From positions 148,916 through 212,915 of the forward strand of contig JABZIZ010000002.1 in assembly GCA_015258065.1 (NCBI GenBank): a DNA stretch of 64,000 nt. The letters run 5' to 3'. Positions 29,397 to 37,950 of this stretch are shown piece by piece (positions within the stretch are counted from its first letter, which is position 1; the number at the start of each line of letters is the position of its first letter). Source of the DNA: Lachnospiraceae bacterium. Its GTDB lineage: Bacteria; Bacillota; Clostridia; Lachnospirales; Lachnospiraceae. A model generated the notes under the pieces. It ran no database searches and was not told the DNA's origin. It saw only the letters and a list, made by a program, of their open reading frames with translations. Both the position numbers and the translations under genes were made by a program.

Positions 29397-30167
29397 ATGG
29401 GGAAGATCATCGCAATTGCAAACCAGAAAGGGGGAGTCGGGAAAACAACAACAACGATAAACCTTTCAGCAGCAATGGCAGAGCAAGGAAAAAAAGTTCT
29501 GGTCATTGACATGGATCCACAGGGAAATACCACCAGTGGGTTCGGAATGGATAAGAATGAAAGAGATAATACGGTCTATGAACTTATGCTTGGGGAAAAG
29601 GGGATTCATGACTGTATTCAAAAAAACATTGAGGCTGGTGTAGACCTTCTGCCGGCAAATGTTAACTTGGCAGCAGCAGAGATCGAGTTAATTGATGAAA
29701 AAGGAAAAGAATACATTTTAAAAAAGGAGGCGGATAAGGTTAAGGAAGAATATGATTATGTCATCATTGACTGTCCGCCTTCTCTCAGCATGTTAACCAT
29801 TAACGCCATGACAACGGCTGATACTGTTTTGGTTCCCATTCAGTGCGAGTACTATGCGCTGGAGGGATTAAGCCAACTCATGAGAACCGTTGCACTTGTA
29901 AAGGAAAGATTAAATCAAAAACTTGGAATAGAAGGAATCGTTTTCACCATGTACGACGGGAGAACCAATCTGTCCTTGCAGGTTGTCGAAAATGTAAAAA
30001 ATCATATTCAAGAGCGTGTTTTTAAGACTATCATTCCCAGAAATATTAGACTGGCGGAAGCTCCCAGTTATGGAAAGCCGATCAATTTGTATGAACCACG
30101 AAGCGCAGGAGCAGAAGCCTATCGCCTTCTAGCAGAAGAGATAATGGAGGATAATGATCGTAAATGA
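29397..30167 (+). CDS. parA: Chromosome partitioning ATPase ParA/Soj
   Basis: A 256-residue deviant-Walker ATPase. KGGVGKTT (residues 11-18) follows IIAIANQ; then VLVIDMDPQGN, YVIIDCPPSLSMLT and a C-terminal AEAPSYGKPI. It binds DNA as a dimer and works with ParB-parS to separate origins. Located beside two parS sites and coupled to parB by a four-base overlap. Confidence 0.97.
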   Translation: MGKIIAIANQKGGVGKTTTTINLSAAMAEQGKKVLVIDMDPQGNTTSGFGMDKNERDNTVYELMLGEKGIHDCIQKNIEAGVDLLPANVNLAAAEIELIDEKGKEYILKKEADKVKEEYDYVIIDCPPSLSMLTINAMTTADTVLVPIQCEYYALEGLSQLMRTVALVKERLNQKLGIEGIVFTMYDGRTNLSLQVVENVKNHIQERVFKTIIPRNIRLAEAPSYGKPINLYEPRSAGAEAYRLLAEEIMEDNDRK

Positions 30168-31048
30168 GCGCCAAAAGAGGACTTGGCAAAGGAATCGATT
30201 CCTTAATTCCGGTAAAGAGTGAGCCCGAGCAAACCAGTCAGGATATCCAACAAGAGGGAGACAAGGTAATGGTTAGTCTCAGCTTGGTGGAACCAAACAG
30301 AAAGCAGCCCAGAAAAAGCTTCAACGAAGATAAGCTGGAGGAACTTGCAGACTCGATCAAGCAGCAAGGCGTGTTGATCCCGCTGATGGTGAGACACAAC
30401 GGCAATATGTTTGAAATCATTGCCGGGGAGCGAAGGTGGCGTGCATCCAAAAAAGCTGGATTGAAAGAAATTCCGGTCATTATCCGGGACGATCTGACGG
30501 AAGAACAGATTTTTGAAATCCAGTTAATCGAGAATATACAAAGAGAGGATTTAAATCCGATCGAGGAAGCACTGGGGTATGAGAGACTGATCAAAGAATT
30601 TCACATGAAACAGGATGAGGTTGCAGAGAAAGTCTCTAAAAGCAGAGTAGCCATTACAAATTCCATGAGGCTTTTAAAACTTAGCCCGGAAGTACAGCAA
30701 ATGGTGATTGATGAAAAGCTGACGACAGGACATGCAAGAGCACTGATTTCAGTTGAGGATCCGGAGAAACAGATTGCGTTGGCTGAAAGAATCTTTGATG
30801 AGAAGCTGAGCGTCCGGGAAGCGGAAAAAATCGTCAAGCAACTGGACAAACCGGTGAAGGAAAAGGCAGAAAAAAAGAAGAACGACAGCTTGGAGGCAGT
30901 CTACAGAGATCTGGAAGAGAGATGTAAAAATGCGGTAGGAACAAAGGTGGATATTATATCGAAAGAAGATGGAGCAGGTAAAATAGAAATCGAATTTTAT
31001 ACACCAGATGATCTTGAAAAAATAACGGACCGGTTAATGAGGGGGTGA
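30164..31048 (+). CDS. parB: Chromosome partitioning protein ParB/Spo0J
   Basis: A 294-residue ParB. The N-terminal CTP-binding domain has QPRKSF, GVLIPLMVR, GERRWRASK and the ENIQREDLNPIEEA motif; a central helix-turn-helix (about 150-200, DEVAEKVSKSRVAITN) reads parS; a C-terminal dimer domain ends the protein. It loads on the parS sites about 1 kb upstream and spreads by CTP hydrolysis. Confidence 0.97.
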   Translation: MSAKRGLGKGIDSLIPVKSEPEQTSQDIQQEGDKVMVSLSLVEPNRKQPRKSFNEDKLEELADSIKQQGVLIPLMVRHNGNMFEIIAGERRWRASKKAGLKEIPVIIRDDLTEEQIFEIQLIENIQREDLNPIEEALGYERLIKEFHMKQDEVAEKVSKSRVAITNSMRLLKLSPEVQQMVIDEKLTTGHARALISVEDPEKQIALAERIFDEKLSVREAEKIVKQLDKPVKEKAEKKKNDSLEAVYRDLEERCKNAVGTKVDIISKEDGAGKIEIEFYTPDDLEKITDRLMRG

Positions 31049-31053
31049 GAACA

Positions 31054-31587
31054 ATGACAGGGGTGAACTCGATTCTCAAAATCGTAGGGGGTCCAGAGAT
31101 TGTTTTATTTGCGCTGGTTCTATGCTTATTCATCATTGAAATAGTACAAGGCGTTAAGATCTCAAAGATGAAGAAAACATGGCTGAAATTCATGAAAGGA
31201 AAAGGAGCAGCATCCTTAGAATCAGAGATATCGGATCTCTTTCAAGATAATCAGTACTTCAGCCAGGCAATTGAACAAAACAAGCAGGATGTTACCGAAA
31301 TCAGAAAAACGTTAAAAAGTGCATATCAGAAGGTCGGCATTGTCAAATATGATGCGTTCAACCAAATGGGAGGACAACTGTCCTATGCACTGGCGATGCT
31401 GAATGAAAAAGATTGTGGTTTTGTTCTTAATTCCGTGCATAGTGCTGAGGGCTGTTATTCTTATATTAAATCCATTCATAACCAAGAAAGTGACATTGAA
31501 CTTGGTATAGAGGAAGCAGAAGCACTGAACAAAGCTCTTAATCGTAGTGGAGAAAGAGAGAATAAAGAAAGGAAGAGACATGATTGA
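31054..31587 (+). CDS. DUF4446 family membrane-anchored protein
   Basis: A 177-residue protein: one N-terminal membrane helix (about 9-30), a coiled-coil segment, then the conserved core VGIVKYDAFNQMGGQLS, GFVLNSVHSAEGCYSYIKSI. This is the DUF4446 pattern, of unknown function and often placed directly after parB, as here. ATG 31054 has GAGGGGG upstream; a GTG at 31045 overlapping parB could extend it by three residues. The end overlaps serS by eight bases, so it belongs to the same transcript. Confidence 0.85.
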   Translation: MTGVNSILKIVGGPEIVLFALVLCLFIIEIVQGVKISKMKKTWLKFMKGKGAASLESEISDLFQDNQYFSQAIEQNKQDVTEIRKTLKSAYQKVGIVKYDAFNQMGGQLSYALAMLNEKDCGFVLNSVHSAEGCYSYIKSIHNQESDIELGIEEAEALNKALNRSGERENKERKRHD

Positions 31588-32860
31588 TATCAGACTGATT
31601 AGAGAAAATCCGGATGTTGTAAGGGAAAATATTCGAAAGAAATTCCAGGATGAAAAGCTTCCTCTGGTGGATGAGGTAATCGAACTGGATAAGAAGAGCA
31701 GAAATTACCAGCAGGAGGCAGATGAGCTTCGAGCAAAAAGGAATCAAATATCGAAGGAAATCGGCGGCCTGATGAAGTCCGGCAAAAAAGAAGAAGCAGA
31801 AGAAAAAAAGAATGAAGTCAATGCTTTTTCAAAACGGTTGGAAGAATTAGAAGAGCTGGAAATCAAAACGCAGGAAGAAGTCACCAAAAGAATGATGGTC
31901 ATACCCCAGATCATTGACCCGTCTGTTCCTATTGGAAAAGATGATTCTGAAAACGTGGAGATCCAGAAATATGGGGAGCCAATCGTTCCGCCCTTCGAAA
32001 TTCCTTACCATACGGAGATTATGGAGAGTTTAAGCGGAATCGACCTGGATGCTGCCAGGAGAGTCGCAGGAAATGGGTTCTATTATTTACTGGGTGATAT
32101 GGCAAGACTTCACTCTGCGGTTCTCACCTATGCGAGAGATTTCATGATTGATCGGGGATTTACCTATGTGATTCCTCCTTTTATGATCCATGGCGATGTC
32201 GTAGAAGGCGTCATGAGTTTCCCGGAAATGGATGCCATGATGTATAAGATTGAGGGCGAAGATTTATATCTGATCGGAACGAGTGAGCACTCCATGATCG
32301 GAAGATTTAAGGGAGAAATCCTAAAGGAAGAAGAATTGCCTCAGACACTAACCAGCTACTCCCCTTGCTTTAGAAAAGAAAAGGGTTCCCATGGATTAGA
32401 AGAAAGAGGCGTCTATCGCATCCACCAGTTTGAAAAGCAGGAAATGATCGTTGTTTGTAAGCCGGAAGAGTCGCCGATGTGGTACGACAGATTATGGCAG
32501 AATACAGTCGATCTGTTTCGTTCTTTGGACATTCCGGTTAGAACGCTGGAATGCTGCTCGGGAGATCTGGCTGACCTCAAAGTGAAATCTTGTGACGTAG
32601 AAGCCTGGTCTCCGCGTCAGAAGAAGTATTTTGAAGTGGGAAGCTGTTCCAATCTGGGAGACGCACAAGCAAGAAGGTTGAAGATTAGAATCAAAGGTGA
32701 AAAAGGAAATTATTTACCACACACATTAAACAATACCTGTGTGGCACCGCCTAGGATGCTGATCGCCTTCCTTGAGAATAATCTGCAGGAGGATGGAAGC
32801 ATTCGAATTCCAAAAGTTTTGCAGCCATATATGGGCGGAAAAGAGTTTTTAAAGAAATAA
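31580..32860 (+). CDS. serS: Seryl-tRNA synthetase
   Basis: A 426-residue class II enzyme that charges tRNA-Ser. The N-terminal coiled-coil arm (about 30-110) grips the tRNA. Motif 2 region: FRKEKGSHGLEERGVYRIHQ; TSEHSMIG binds serine; the motif 3 region reads LNNTCVAPPRMLIAFLEN rather than the more common NGSGLAVGR form, a variant I recall from Clostridia. ATG 31580 with GGAAG close upstream is the natural start (MIDIRLIRENPDVV). No T-box leader is present. Confidence 0.95.
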   Translation: MIDIRLIRENPDVVRENIRKKFQDEKLPLVDEVIELDKKSRNYQQEADELRAKRNQISKEIGGLMKSGKKEEAEEKKNEVNAFSKRLEELEELEIKTQEEVTKRMMVIPQIIDPSVPIGKDDSENVEIQKYGEPIVPPFEIPYHTEIMESLSGIDLDAARRVAGNGFYYLLGDMARLHSAVLTYARDFMIDRGFTYVIPPFMIHGDVVEGVMSFPEMDAMMYKIEGEDLYLIGTSEHSMIGRFKGEILKEEELPQTLTSYSPCFRKEKGSHGLEERGVYRIHQFEKQEMIVVCKPEESPMWYDRLWQNTVDLFRSLDIPVRTLECCSGDLADLKVKSCDVEAWSPRQKKYFEVGSCSNLGDAQARRLKIRIKGEKGNYLPHTLNNTCVAPPRMLIAFLENNLQEDGSIRIPKVLQPYMGGKEFLKK

Positions 32861-32883
32861 AACTGCTACCGGTGAATGAAAAC

Positions 32884-32957
32884 GACAAGAACAGGAGCAG
32901 ACAAGAACAGGAGCAGACAAGAACGGGAGCGAACAAGAACGGGAGCGAACAAGAACG
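32884..32957. repeat. 16-nt tandem repeat between serS and the DUF3881 gene
   Basis: Four and a half copies of GACAAGAACAGGAGCA with drift to AACAAGAACGGGAGCG, starting 23 bases after the serS stop. Purine-rich in the direction of transcription, each unit with GGAG. Confidence 0.85.
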
Positions 32958-32992
32958 TACGTTCGAATCAAACCAAAGAAAAGGAATCATCT

Positions 32993-34117
32993 ATGGTACA
33001 TCGATATTTGAGGGCGATCGGGTTTTCTGAGGTAATCAGCAGAAAACAGGTGCAGGAATTGATCCGGGAAACGATTCATCATCCTACAGAAAGTGACGAT
33101 TGCTATGTGATGGATTCGGACGGGTTATGGAGGTGGAAGGATCCGGCGAGAGAGGGGATCATCTCCAAAACAGGTTTTGATCTTCCTGTTACAGAGAAGG
33201 GGATCAGGAAAAAAGAATGGAGCATGGAGCCGAAAGCAGGCTTCATAGCCCTGGATTATAAACGGCTCTATGCGCCGGGAATAGGCCTCTGTGTTTGTGG
33301 AGAAAGAGAAGAGGAGTTGGATGAGGAATATGCAGAATTTCGGGAGGAATTCTGCTTCCCGTTTCTACTGCCCGAGGATGTCAGTGTAGTGGATGAGGTC
33401 CATGTGGAGAGACATCTTGCGGATGGATCCTTTTCCGGAATCTGCGATGACTCCAGGCTGGGAGTATCCCTGATTTTTTATTTGCAGAATCGAATTCCCT
33501 ATCTAAAAATGAGAACGGGAGCAGATATGATGAGACCATACTCACGTCCTCTTTTTCTCCCCTCAGAAGGGGAGGGAAAACCAGATTTAGATGAAAGCAA
33601 CAAACCGGGTGATTTTCTTCACCATTGCAAAACCGAGGTTTCGCTTTCTGCGCTATCCATTGAAGGAAGCATTTTGATGCCAATCCAAAAGACGCCGCAA
33701 GAGAAAAGGAAACTGAGGAAGAGGGCGCTGAATCGATATCACATGATTATGAAGGCAAAAAAAGGGAACGAGTCTGCCATTGAGAGCCTGACACTCAGCG
33801 ATATGGATACCTACGCAAATATCACGAACCAATTAAAGACAAATGATGTGCTTTCTCTTGTGGATTCTTTCTTTATGCCCAACGGAGCGGAATGCGATCT
33901 CTATACGGTTTTAGGAGAGATCGAACAACATAAAAGGGTGGTCAATGAAAAGACAGGAGAAATCCTGCATCTGATGAAAATTTTATGCAATGATCTTCGA
34001 TTCAACCTCTGTATCAATGAGTTGGATTTAATGGGAGAGCCGGCGATAGGAAGACGGTTTAAGGGAAATATCTGGCTGCAGGGTGTACTGAAGCAGGAAG
34101 GATTCTCTGTGGTATGA
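32993..34117 (+). CDS. DUF3881 family protein
   Basis: A 374-residue, probably cytoplasmic protein beginning HRYLRAIGFSEV, which I recognise as the DUF3881 start, a family described mainly from Lachnospiraceae and of unknown function. Charged, no membrane helix or known catalytic motif; conserved-looking stretches are EVHVERHLADGSFSGICDDSRLG split by a repeat-free core, and a helical C-terminal half. An upstream reading frame through the tandem repeat could add 39 residues (ATG 32876), but ATG 32993 has AAAGGA before it and begins at the family start. Confidence 0.78.
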   Translation: MVHRYLRAIGFSEVISRKQVQELIRETIHHPTESDDCYVMDSDGLWRWKDPAREGIISKTGFDLPVTEKGIRKKEWSMEPKAGFIALDYKRLYAPGIGLCVCGEREEELDEEYAEFREEFCFPFLLPEDVSVVDEVHVERHLADGSFSGICDDSRLGVSLIFYLQNRIPYLKMRTGADMMRPYSRPLFLPSEGEGKPDLDESNKPGDFLHHCKTEVSLSALSIEGSILMPIQKTPQEKRKLRKRALNRYHMIMKAKKGNESAIESLTLSDMDTYANITNQLKTNDVLSLVDSFFMPNGAECDLYTVLGEIEQHKRVVNEKTGEILHLMKILCNDLRFNLCINELDLMGEPAIGRRFKGNIWLQGVLKQEGFSVV

Positions 34118-34145
34118 AAAATTTAAATGCAAAAATGCGAATCTG

Positions 34146-34154
34146 TGGTATAAT
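34146..34154 (+). promoter_or_regulatory. Extended -10 promoter for tRNA-Arg
   Basis: TGGTATAAT, a TG-extended perfect -10 box, about 41 bases before the tRNA. The -35 region is weak, as allowed for extended -10 promoters. Confidence 0.55.
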
Positions 34155-34194
34155 GGATTTGCTTCCCAAAAGGGAGAGCATATAGATTGATTGT

Positions 34195-34268
34195 GTATGG
34201 GTAGCTCAGCTGGATAGAGCACACGCCTCCTAAGCGTGGGGTCGGGGGTTCGAATCCCCTCTCGTACA
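34195..34268 (+). tRNA. tRNA-Arg, anticodon CCU
   Basis: A 74-base cloverleaf. Acceptor strand GTATGGG pairs with CTCGTAC (two G-U pairs), D arm GCTC...GAGC, anticodon stem CACGC/GCGTG with loop CTCCTAA giving anticodon CCU (reads AGG), T arm GGGGG-TTCGAAT-CCCCT. Discriminator base is A and CCA is not encoded. It stands alone with its own promoter and terminator. Confidence 0.96.
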
Positions 34269-34280
34269 TGACACAGGAGA

Positions 34281-34315
34281 AAGAAAGCGATTGCAATCAG
34301 TCGCTTTCTTTTTTT
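34281..34315 (+). terminator. Terminator of tRNA-Arg
   Basis: AAGAAAGCGA (34281-34290) pairs perfectly with TCGCTTTCTT (34301-34310), followed by a run of T. It ends at the 3-prime end of the convergent LysE gene. Confidence 0.9.
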
Positions 34316-34317
34316 GC

Positions 34318-34926
34318 TTATTCCAGCAGCATACTGACGGCACAGAGAAAAAGTGAAAAAGCCATGATCGCATTAACAATCTTACGGTGGCCGGTATAAA
34401 AGCGGGAGAGCTTCACACCGGAAAAGAGCCAAACCAAATTGCAGATCGGACCGGTAAATGGAAGAAGAAAGCCTACCGCCAGGAGAGAGAGCAAATCACT
34501 CCGATAAGGGAGAATGTAACCGGTTAGGGCACTCAAGCAGAAGATAATGATCTTTACATTGGTCAGTTGAAGAAGAAAACCAAACAGAAACGTTCCATCC
34601 TGGAGACTCTTTTGATTCGTTGTTTTTACACATTCTTTGGTCGGGTCTTCCTGGTCGGTTAAAACGTGGAAGGCAAGATAAAGAATATAGGCAGCGCCCA
34701 CAAAGGTAAAAAGCCGGACATATTTTTGAAAAGCGGTGCCAATAAGCCATGTGATGAAAGAAGAGGCAACCGAGATCGTCATATATCCAAGAAATAGGCC
34801 TCGCCACTGGAGAAGGGCGGCCTTTCGTCCCTTCCGAATAGCAGTAGAAAGGGAGCAGATGTTGGCTGGGCCCGGTGTGATGCCGGCGACAAAACTATAA
34901 TATAAGAAAGGGAGAATAGAAGCCAT
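34318..34926 (-). CDS. LysE-family exporter
   Basis: A 202-residue membrane protein with about six helices. The N-terminal signature FVAGITPGPANICSLSTAIRKGRKAAL is typical of the LysE/RhtB amino-acid exporters, whose GPxN motif is conserved. Substrate cannot be decided. ATG 34926 is chosen because it starts just before the first helix and has AAAGGA upstream; an earlier in-frame start at 34998 would overlap the hemerythrin gene and add a non-family N-terminus. Confidence 0.85.
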   Translation of the reverse strand: MASILPFLYYSFVAGITPGPANICSLSTAIRKGRKAALLQWRGLFLGYMTISVASSFITWLIGTAFQKYVRLFTFVGAAYILYLAFHVLTDQEDPTKECVKTTNQKSLQDGTFLFGFLLQLTNVKIIIFCLSALTGYILPYRSDLLSLLAVGFLLPFTGPICNLVWLFSGVKLSRFYTGHRKIVNAIMAFSLFLCAVSMLLE

Positions 34927-34994
34927 AGAGCCGTTTCCTTTAAATCGAGGCGAAAATAAATCGGAAGAGAAGCAGTCAAGGAAAAGAAACCAAC

Positions 34995-35528
34995 TCACTT
35001 CCTGGTAACAAGATCAATATAATTTGGAAAGGTAATATCGTCTTCTTTAGAAATATGAACCGAGAGATCTGTGAAAAGTTCCTCCAGGAGTTCACGTAGC
35101 AGATTCCAATCCGGTGTCTCAAAAAGATGCATCCTGCTCTTCAGAGAATCCATTTTCTTCTCCTGCTCTCGATGTTCGCTTGTAAGAGCATCCACTTCTT
35201 TAATCGTCTCACTGTCGTAGGTCAGATGGATATACATGAGAGGGAAGACAATCTGTTCTTCTTTATCAAAATGGGTGAGCAGCGTCTCCTTTGCATCTGT
35301 AAAATCATCAAGAAAATGGCGGATTCGAGGATCCGGCTTTAAATGTAGAGAATCTTCAAGAAGATCGGTGATTTGACTGACTAATTCTCTCTCTCTATCA
35401 TGATGTTTGCGTTGCAGATCCTCCAACTGATCACGGTAGGAAAGCTTTCGATAATCGGCGAGGGGATCGGGTACACCTTCCTTGTCCCCATTTAATAAAT
35501 CATCTAATGAAAAAGTCTGTACAATCAT
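34995..35528 (-). CDS. Hemerythrin-like (HHE) di-iron protein
   Basis: A 177-residue helical protein with hemerythrin ligands in order: HH near residue 42, HFDKEEQIVFP (HxxxE), EHREQ, and HISKEDDITFP (HxxxD). Such domains carry an oxo-bridged di-iron site that binds oxygen or nitric oxide, or repairs iron-sulfur clusters (RIC type). No ScdA N-terminal cysteines are present. It is co-directional with the LysE gene (68 bases apart) and divergent from the hydrolase. A role in oxygen or NO defence is inferred. Confidence 0.85.
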   Translation of the reverse strand: MIVQTFSLDDLLNGDKEGVPDPLADYRKLSYRDQLEDLQRKHHDRERELVSQITDLLEDSLHLKPDPRIRHFLDDFTDAKETLLTHFDKEEQIVFPLMYIHLTYDSETIKEVDALTSEHREQEKKMDSLKSRMHLFETPDWNLLRELLEELFTDLSVHISKEDDITFPNYIDLVTRK

Positions 35529-35660
35529 GCATTGTCCTTTCTGAATGGAGTCCTTTCACATATAACATATTATACACGCCCTGCCTGTTATGCAGCAACG
35601 ATTGAAAAGATGTGGAAGAGCGCCTATACTGAAATAAAATGATGCGAAGAAGGCATTCCG

Positions 35661-35760
35661 TTTCGAGAGAGATCATAGGAATTCGAGAGAGATCGTAGTA
35701 ATTCGAGAGAGATCGTAGTAATTCGAGAGAGAACATAAGAATTCGAGTGAGATCATAGAA
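35661..35760. repeat. Five exact-length 20-nt tandem repeats
   Basis: Five consecutive 20-base units starting at 35661, 35681, 35701, 35721 and 35741; the commonest form is ATTCGAGAGAGATCGTAGTA, with one to six changes in the others. It fills the divergent spacer before the alpha/beta hydrolase. There are no spacers between units, so this is not CRISPR. Confidence 0.95.
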
Positions 35761-35800
35761 AAATCAAGGGGAATGTTTGGAAGTGATCTAAGGAGATGAA

Positions 35801-36748
35801 ATGGGAAAAAGGGCCGGGTTATTATACACAGGATTGGTTGCAGCAATGGGAGGTATAGGCTGGTTAAAAGGAAATTCCATTTACCGCCAGTTGTTTTTAC
35901 CCAGACAGGATGAGGAAGGAGAGGATAATCGTAAGCTTCCCGAAAAGAAGTGGATTCGGGATGGACGAGCCTGGTTATTATCGCAAACCGAGCGGAAGGA
36001 TATTTATACAGATTCGATCGATCATTTGAAGCTGCATGCATTTCTCCTCTCACCACCGGAAGAGGAAAGTCATGATGTTGCAGTGGTTGTCCATGCGGAG
36101 CATTCCTGCGCAGAAGAAACCGGGATTTATGCAAGACATTATCTGGAAGAGGGATATCAGGTTCTAATGCCGGATTTACGTGGGCACGGTAGGTCAGAGG
36201 GAAATTACATTGCCTTTGGCTATGACGATCGTTTGGATGTGATGGACTGGATCTACTGGATCATAAAGAGAGATCCGAAAGCAAGGATTGTTCTTCATGG
36301 ACTTTCATCAGGGGGAGCCGCCTGCCTTCTTGCGGAGGGAGAGCATCTGCCTTCAAACGTTATTGCTGTTATTTCGGATTCTTCCTATACGTCTTTAAAA
36401 GAAGAATGTGCGCGTTTGATTCGTCTTGCAACCAGGTCGGATTTCTTACCGACGGCTCTACGTTTGTTCTTTTTCCGTGTGGTGGTTCTTTTTCGTGCAG
36501 GCTTTGATCTATATAAGGCTTCACCAATTCACGCAGTGAAACATGCAACCGTTCCAACCTTATTCCTTCATGGGGACAATGATCAGATTGTACCCGTGGA
36601 AATGTGTAAGAGACTGTACCGGGAGGCTGTTTGTTCCAGAGAATATGCTACTTTTATTGGTGCGGGTCATCTGGAAGGTGTCATGACGAATCCAAATCGA
36701 TATTGGAAACGGGTGGATTCCTTTATTGCGAGACAGAAGGAGCCTTAA
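35801..36748 (+). CDS. Alpha/beta hydrolase with N-terminal membrane anchor
   Basis: A 315-residue protein. A hydrophobic N-terminal stretch (about 5-24) suggests membrane anchoring. The fold shows VVVHAEHSC for the oxyanion region, MPDLRGHGRSEG, the nucleophile elbow HGLSSGGAA, then HGDNDQIVP (catalytic Asp) and GAGHLEGV (catalytic His). The family resembles BAAT/serine aminopeptidase-like lipases; substrate unknown. AAGGAG precedes the ATG. The last 26 bases overlap the convergent NYN gene. Confidence 0.85.
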   Translation: MGKRAGLLYTGLVAAMGGIGWLKGNSIYRQLFLPRQDEEGEDNRKLPEKKWIRDGRAWLLSQTERKDIYTDSIDHLKLHAFLLSPPEEESHDVAVVVHAEHSCAEETGIYARHYLEEGYQVLMPDLRGHGRSEGNYIAFGYDDRLDVMDWIYWIIKRDPKARIVLHGLSSGGAACLLAEGEHLPSNVIAVISDSSYTSLKEECARLIRLATRSDFLPTALRLFFFRVVVLFRAGFDLYKASPIHAVKHATVPTLFLHGDNDQIVPVEMCKRLYREAVCSREYATFIGAGHLEGVMTNPNRYWKRVDSFIARQKEP

Positions 36749-37781
36749 TAGGCGTCAGCACTGCCTCTGTGTTATTTACGACATGGATACACGGAATTTT
36801 TTTCTCCAGAAAAATAGAAAACTTTGTAAAACCGTTCTGCTTGACGGTGGCGGTTAAATTTGGATTTGTCTTCTGCAGTTCGTTTTTCAATTGACCAATG
36901 TTCATCTTCTTAGTCTTGTTCTGCTTGAAAATAGCGGTAATTTGCGCCTCCATATCCTTAAGAGAAGTTCCCTTTAAAGAAACCCAGACAGCTTTATTTC
37001 TGGAGGTGACACTTAATGAATCAAAATCCTTGATGAAAGAAGAGAGCTTGGAATAATTATAATTACGGATATCGAAGTCGGGATAAATTTTGGCAAGTCT
37101 GGTTCCGATCTCACTGAGATTGGTATCTCTCCCCTCGGCCGTATTATCCGAAATCATGTTGATAATCACGTTTTCCAAGGCACTTCTTGGGGTAATCTCC
37201 GCACCATTCAAGGCTTCCGTATTGGAGGAGAGGGGGGATGGTTTGGAGAGAGGGTTGGAAGGAGAAAGCGCATCATTCTTTACAATCGGAAAAGAAAAAT
37301 CGGTGTCCTTGCCATCCTCATTGTCCTCATCCAGCGCACTTTCCAGAACATCCAGAAAGACAAAACGTTCACAGGAAGCACGGAAGGATTCGGGGGTCTT
37401 TTTTTCACCCATGCCAATCACAACCTTGCCTGCCTCACGGATTCTGGTTGCCAGTTTGTTAAAGTCGCCGTCACTGGAAACGATACAAAATCCTTCCACC
37501 TCACCGGAATACAAAATGTCCATGGCGTCGATAATCAGACCGATATCAGAAGCGTTCTTACCGGGGGAATTGTTCGGCTGCATAATGGGGGTGAGGCTGT
37601 ATTTTGAAGCAATGGATAGCCAGCTTTTCAAACGAAGTTGGGACCAATCGCCATACATGCGACGGATCGTCACCTTTCCGTATTTGGAAAGTTCACTGAG
37701 AATATTTTCGGTATAGCGGTATGCAATGTTGTCGACGTCTATTAAAAGGGCAAGATTAATATCTTTGGTAGGAGTGTTCAT
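36723..37781 (-). CDS. NYN-domain nuclease-like protein with C-terminal OST-HTH/LOTUS domains
   Basis: A 352-residue protein. Residues 1-150 form a NYN/PIN-like (LabA, DUF88) domain: LLIDVDNIAYR with catalytic Asp, ASDIGLIIDAMD, VSSDGDFNKLA. After a Ser/Pro-rich linker come two winged-helix modules of the OST-HTH type (about 205-270, YPDFDIRNYNYSKLSSFI and AVWVSL; and about 280-335, KQNGFTKFSIFLE). This combination suggests an RNA nuclease or RNA-binding regulator. It is convergent with, and overlaps, the hydrolase gene by 26 bases, which is uncommon for two intact genes. Confidence 0.85.
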   Translation of the reverse strand: MNTPTKDINLALLIDVDNIAYRYTENILSELSKYGKVTIRRMYGDWSQLRLKSWLSIASKYSLTPIMQPNNSPGKNASDIGLIIDAMDILYSGEVEGFCIVSSDGDFNKLATRIREAGKVVIGMGEKKTPESFRASCERFVFLDVLESALDEDNEDGKDTDFSFPIVKNDALSPSNPLSKPSPLSSNTEALNGAEITPRSALENVIINMISDNTAEGRDTNLSEIGTRLAKIYPDFDIRNYNYSKLSSFIKDFDSLSVTSRNKAVWVSLKGTSLKDMEAQITAIFKQNKTKKMNIGQLKNELQKTNPNLTATVKQNGFTKFSIFLEKKIPCIHVVNNTEAVLTPIKAPSVSQ

Positions 37782-37805
37782 TAAATTCCTTTCAAAAAAA
37801 TAGTG

Positions 37806-37864
37806 GTAAAATAGAAGAGTATGAAACGGTTGCCGGAGTAAGGAGACAACCGTACTCTATTTTA
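37806..37864. other. Imperfect long hairpin between NYN and murG genes
   Basis: CGGTTG pairs with CAACCG, and after a bulge AGAGTA pairs with TACTCT, extending into A/T arms (AAAATAG with TATTTT). It lies in the divergent spacer and could be a leader structure or a terminator of a short transcript; no function can be assigned. Confidence 0.4.
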
Positions 37865-37903
37865 TCGTCAAAAAAAAACGCTGACAAGTGGCGAAAGAAA
37901 GTG

Positions 37904-37912
37904 TGCTATAAT
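37904..37912 (+). promoter_or_regulatory. murG promoter (extended -10)
   Basis: TGCTATAAT with a perfect extended -10; CTGACA at 37881-37886 is a possible -35 but 20 bases away, which is long. Confidence 0.55.
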
Positions 37913-37950
37913 TTCTGTGTTGCTTGAAGCAACATAGAAGGAGAATGAAA

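Noticed and set aside
31500..31580. T-box leader for serS
   Set aside because: serS starts inside the upstream gene, leaving no room for a T-box, and no specifier or antiterminator sequence is seen.
35661..35760. Possible CRISPR array (regular 20-nt units)
   Set aside because: Units follow each other without spacers and no cas gene is nearby; it is a plain tandem repeat.
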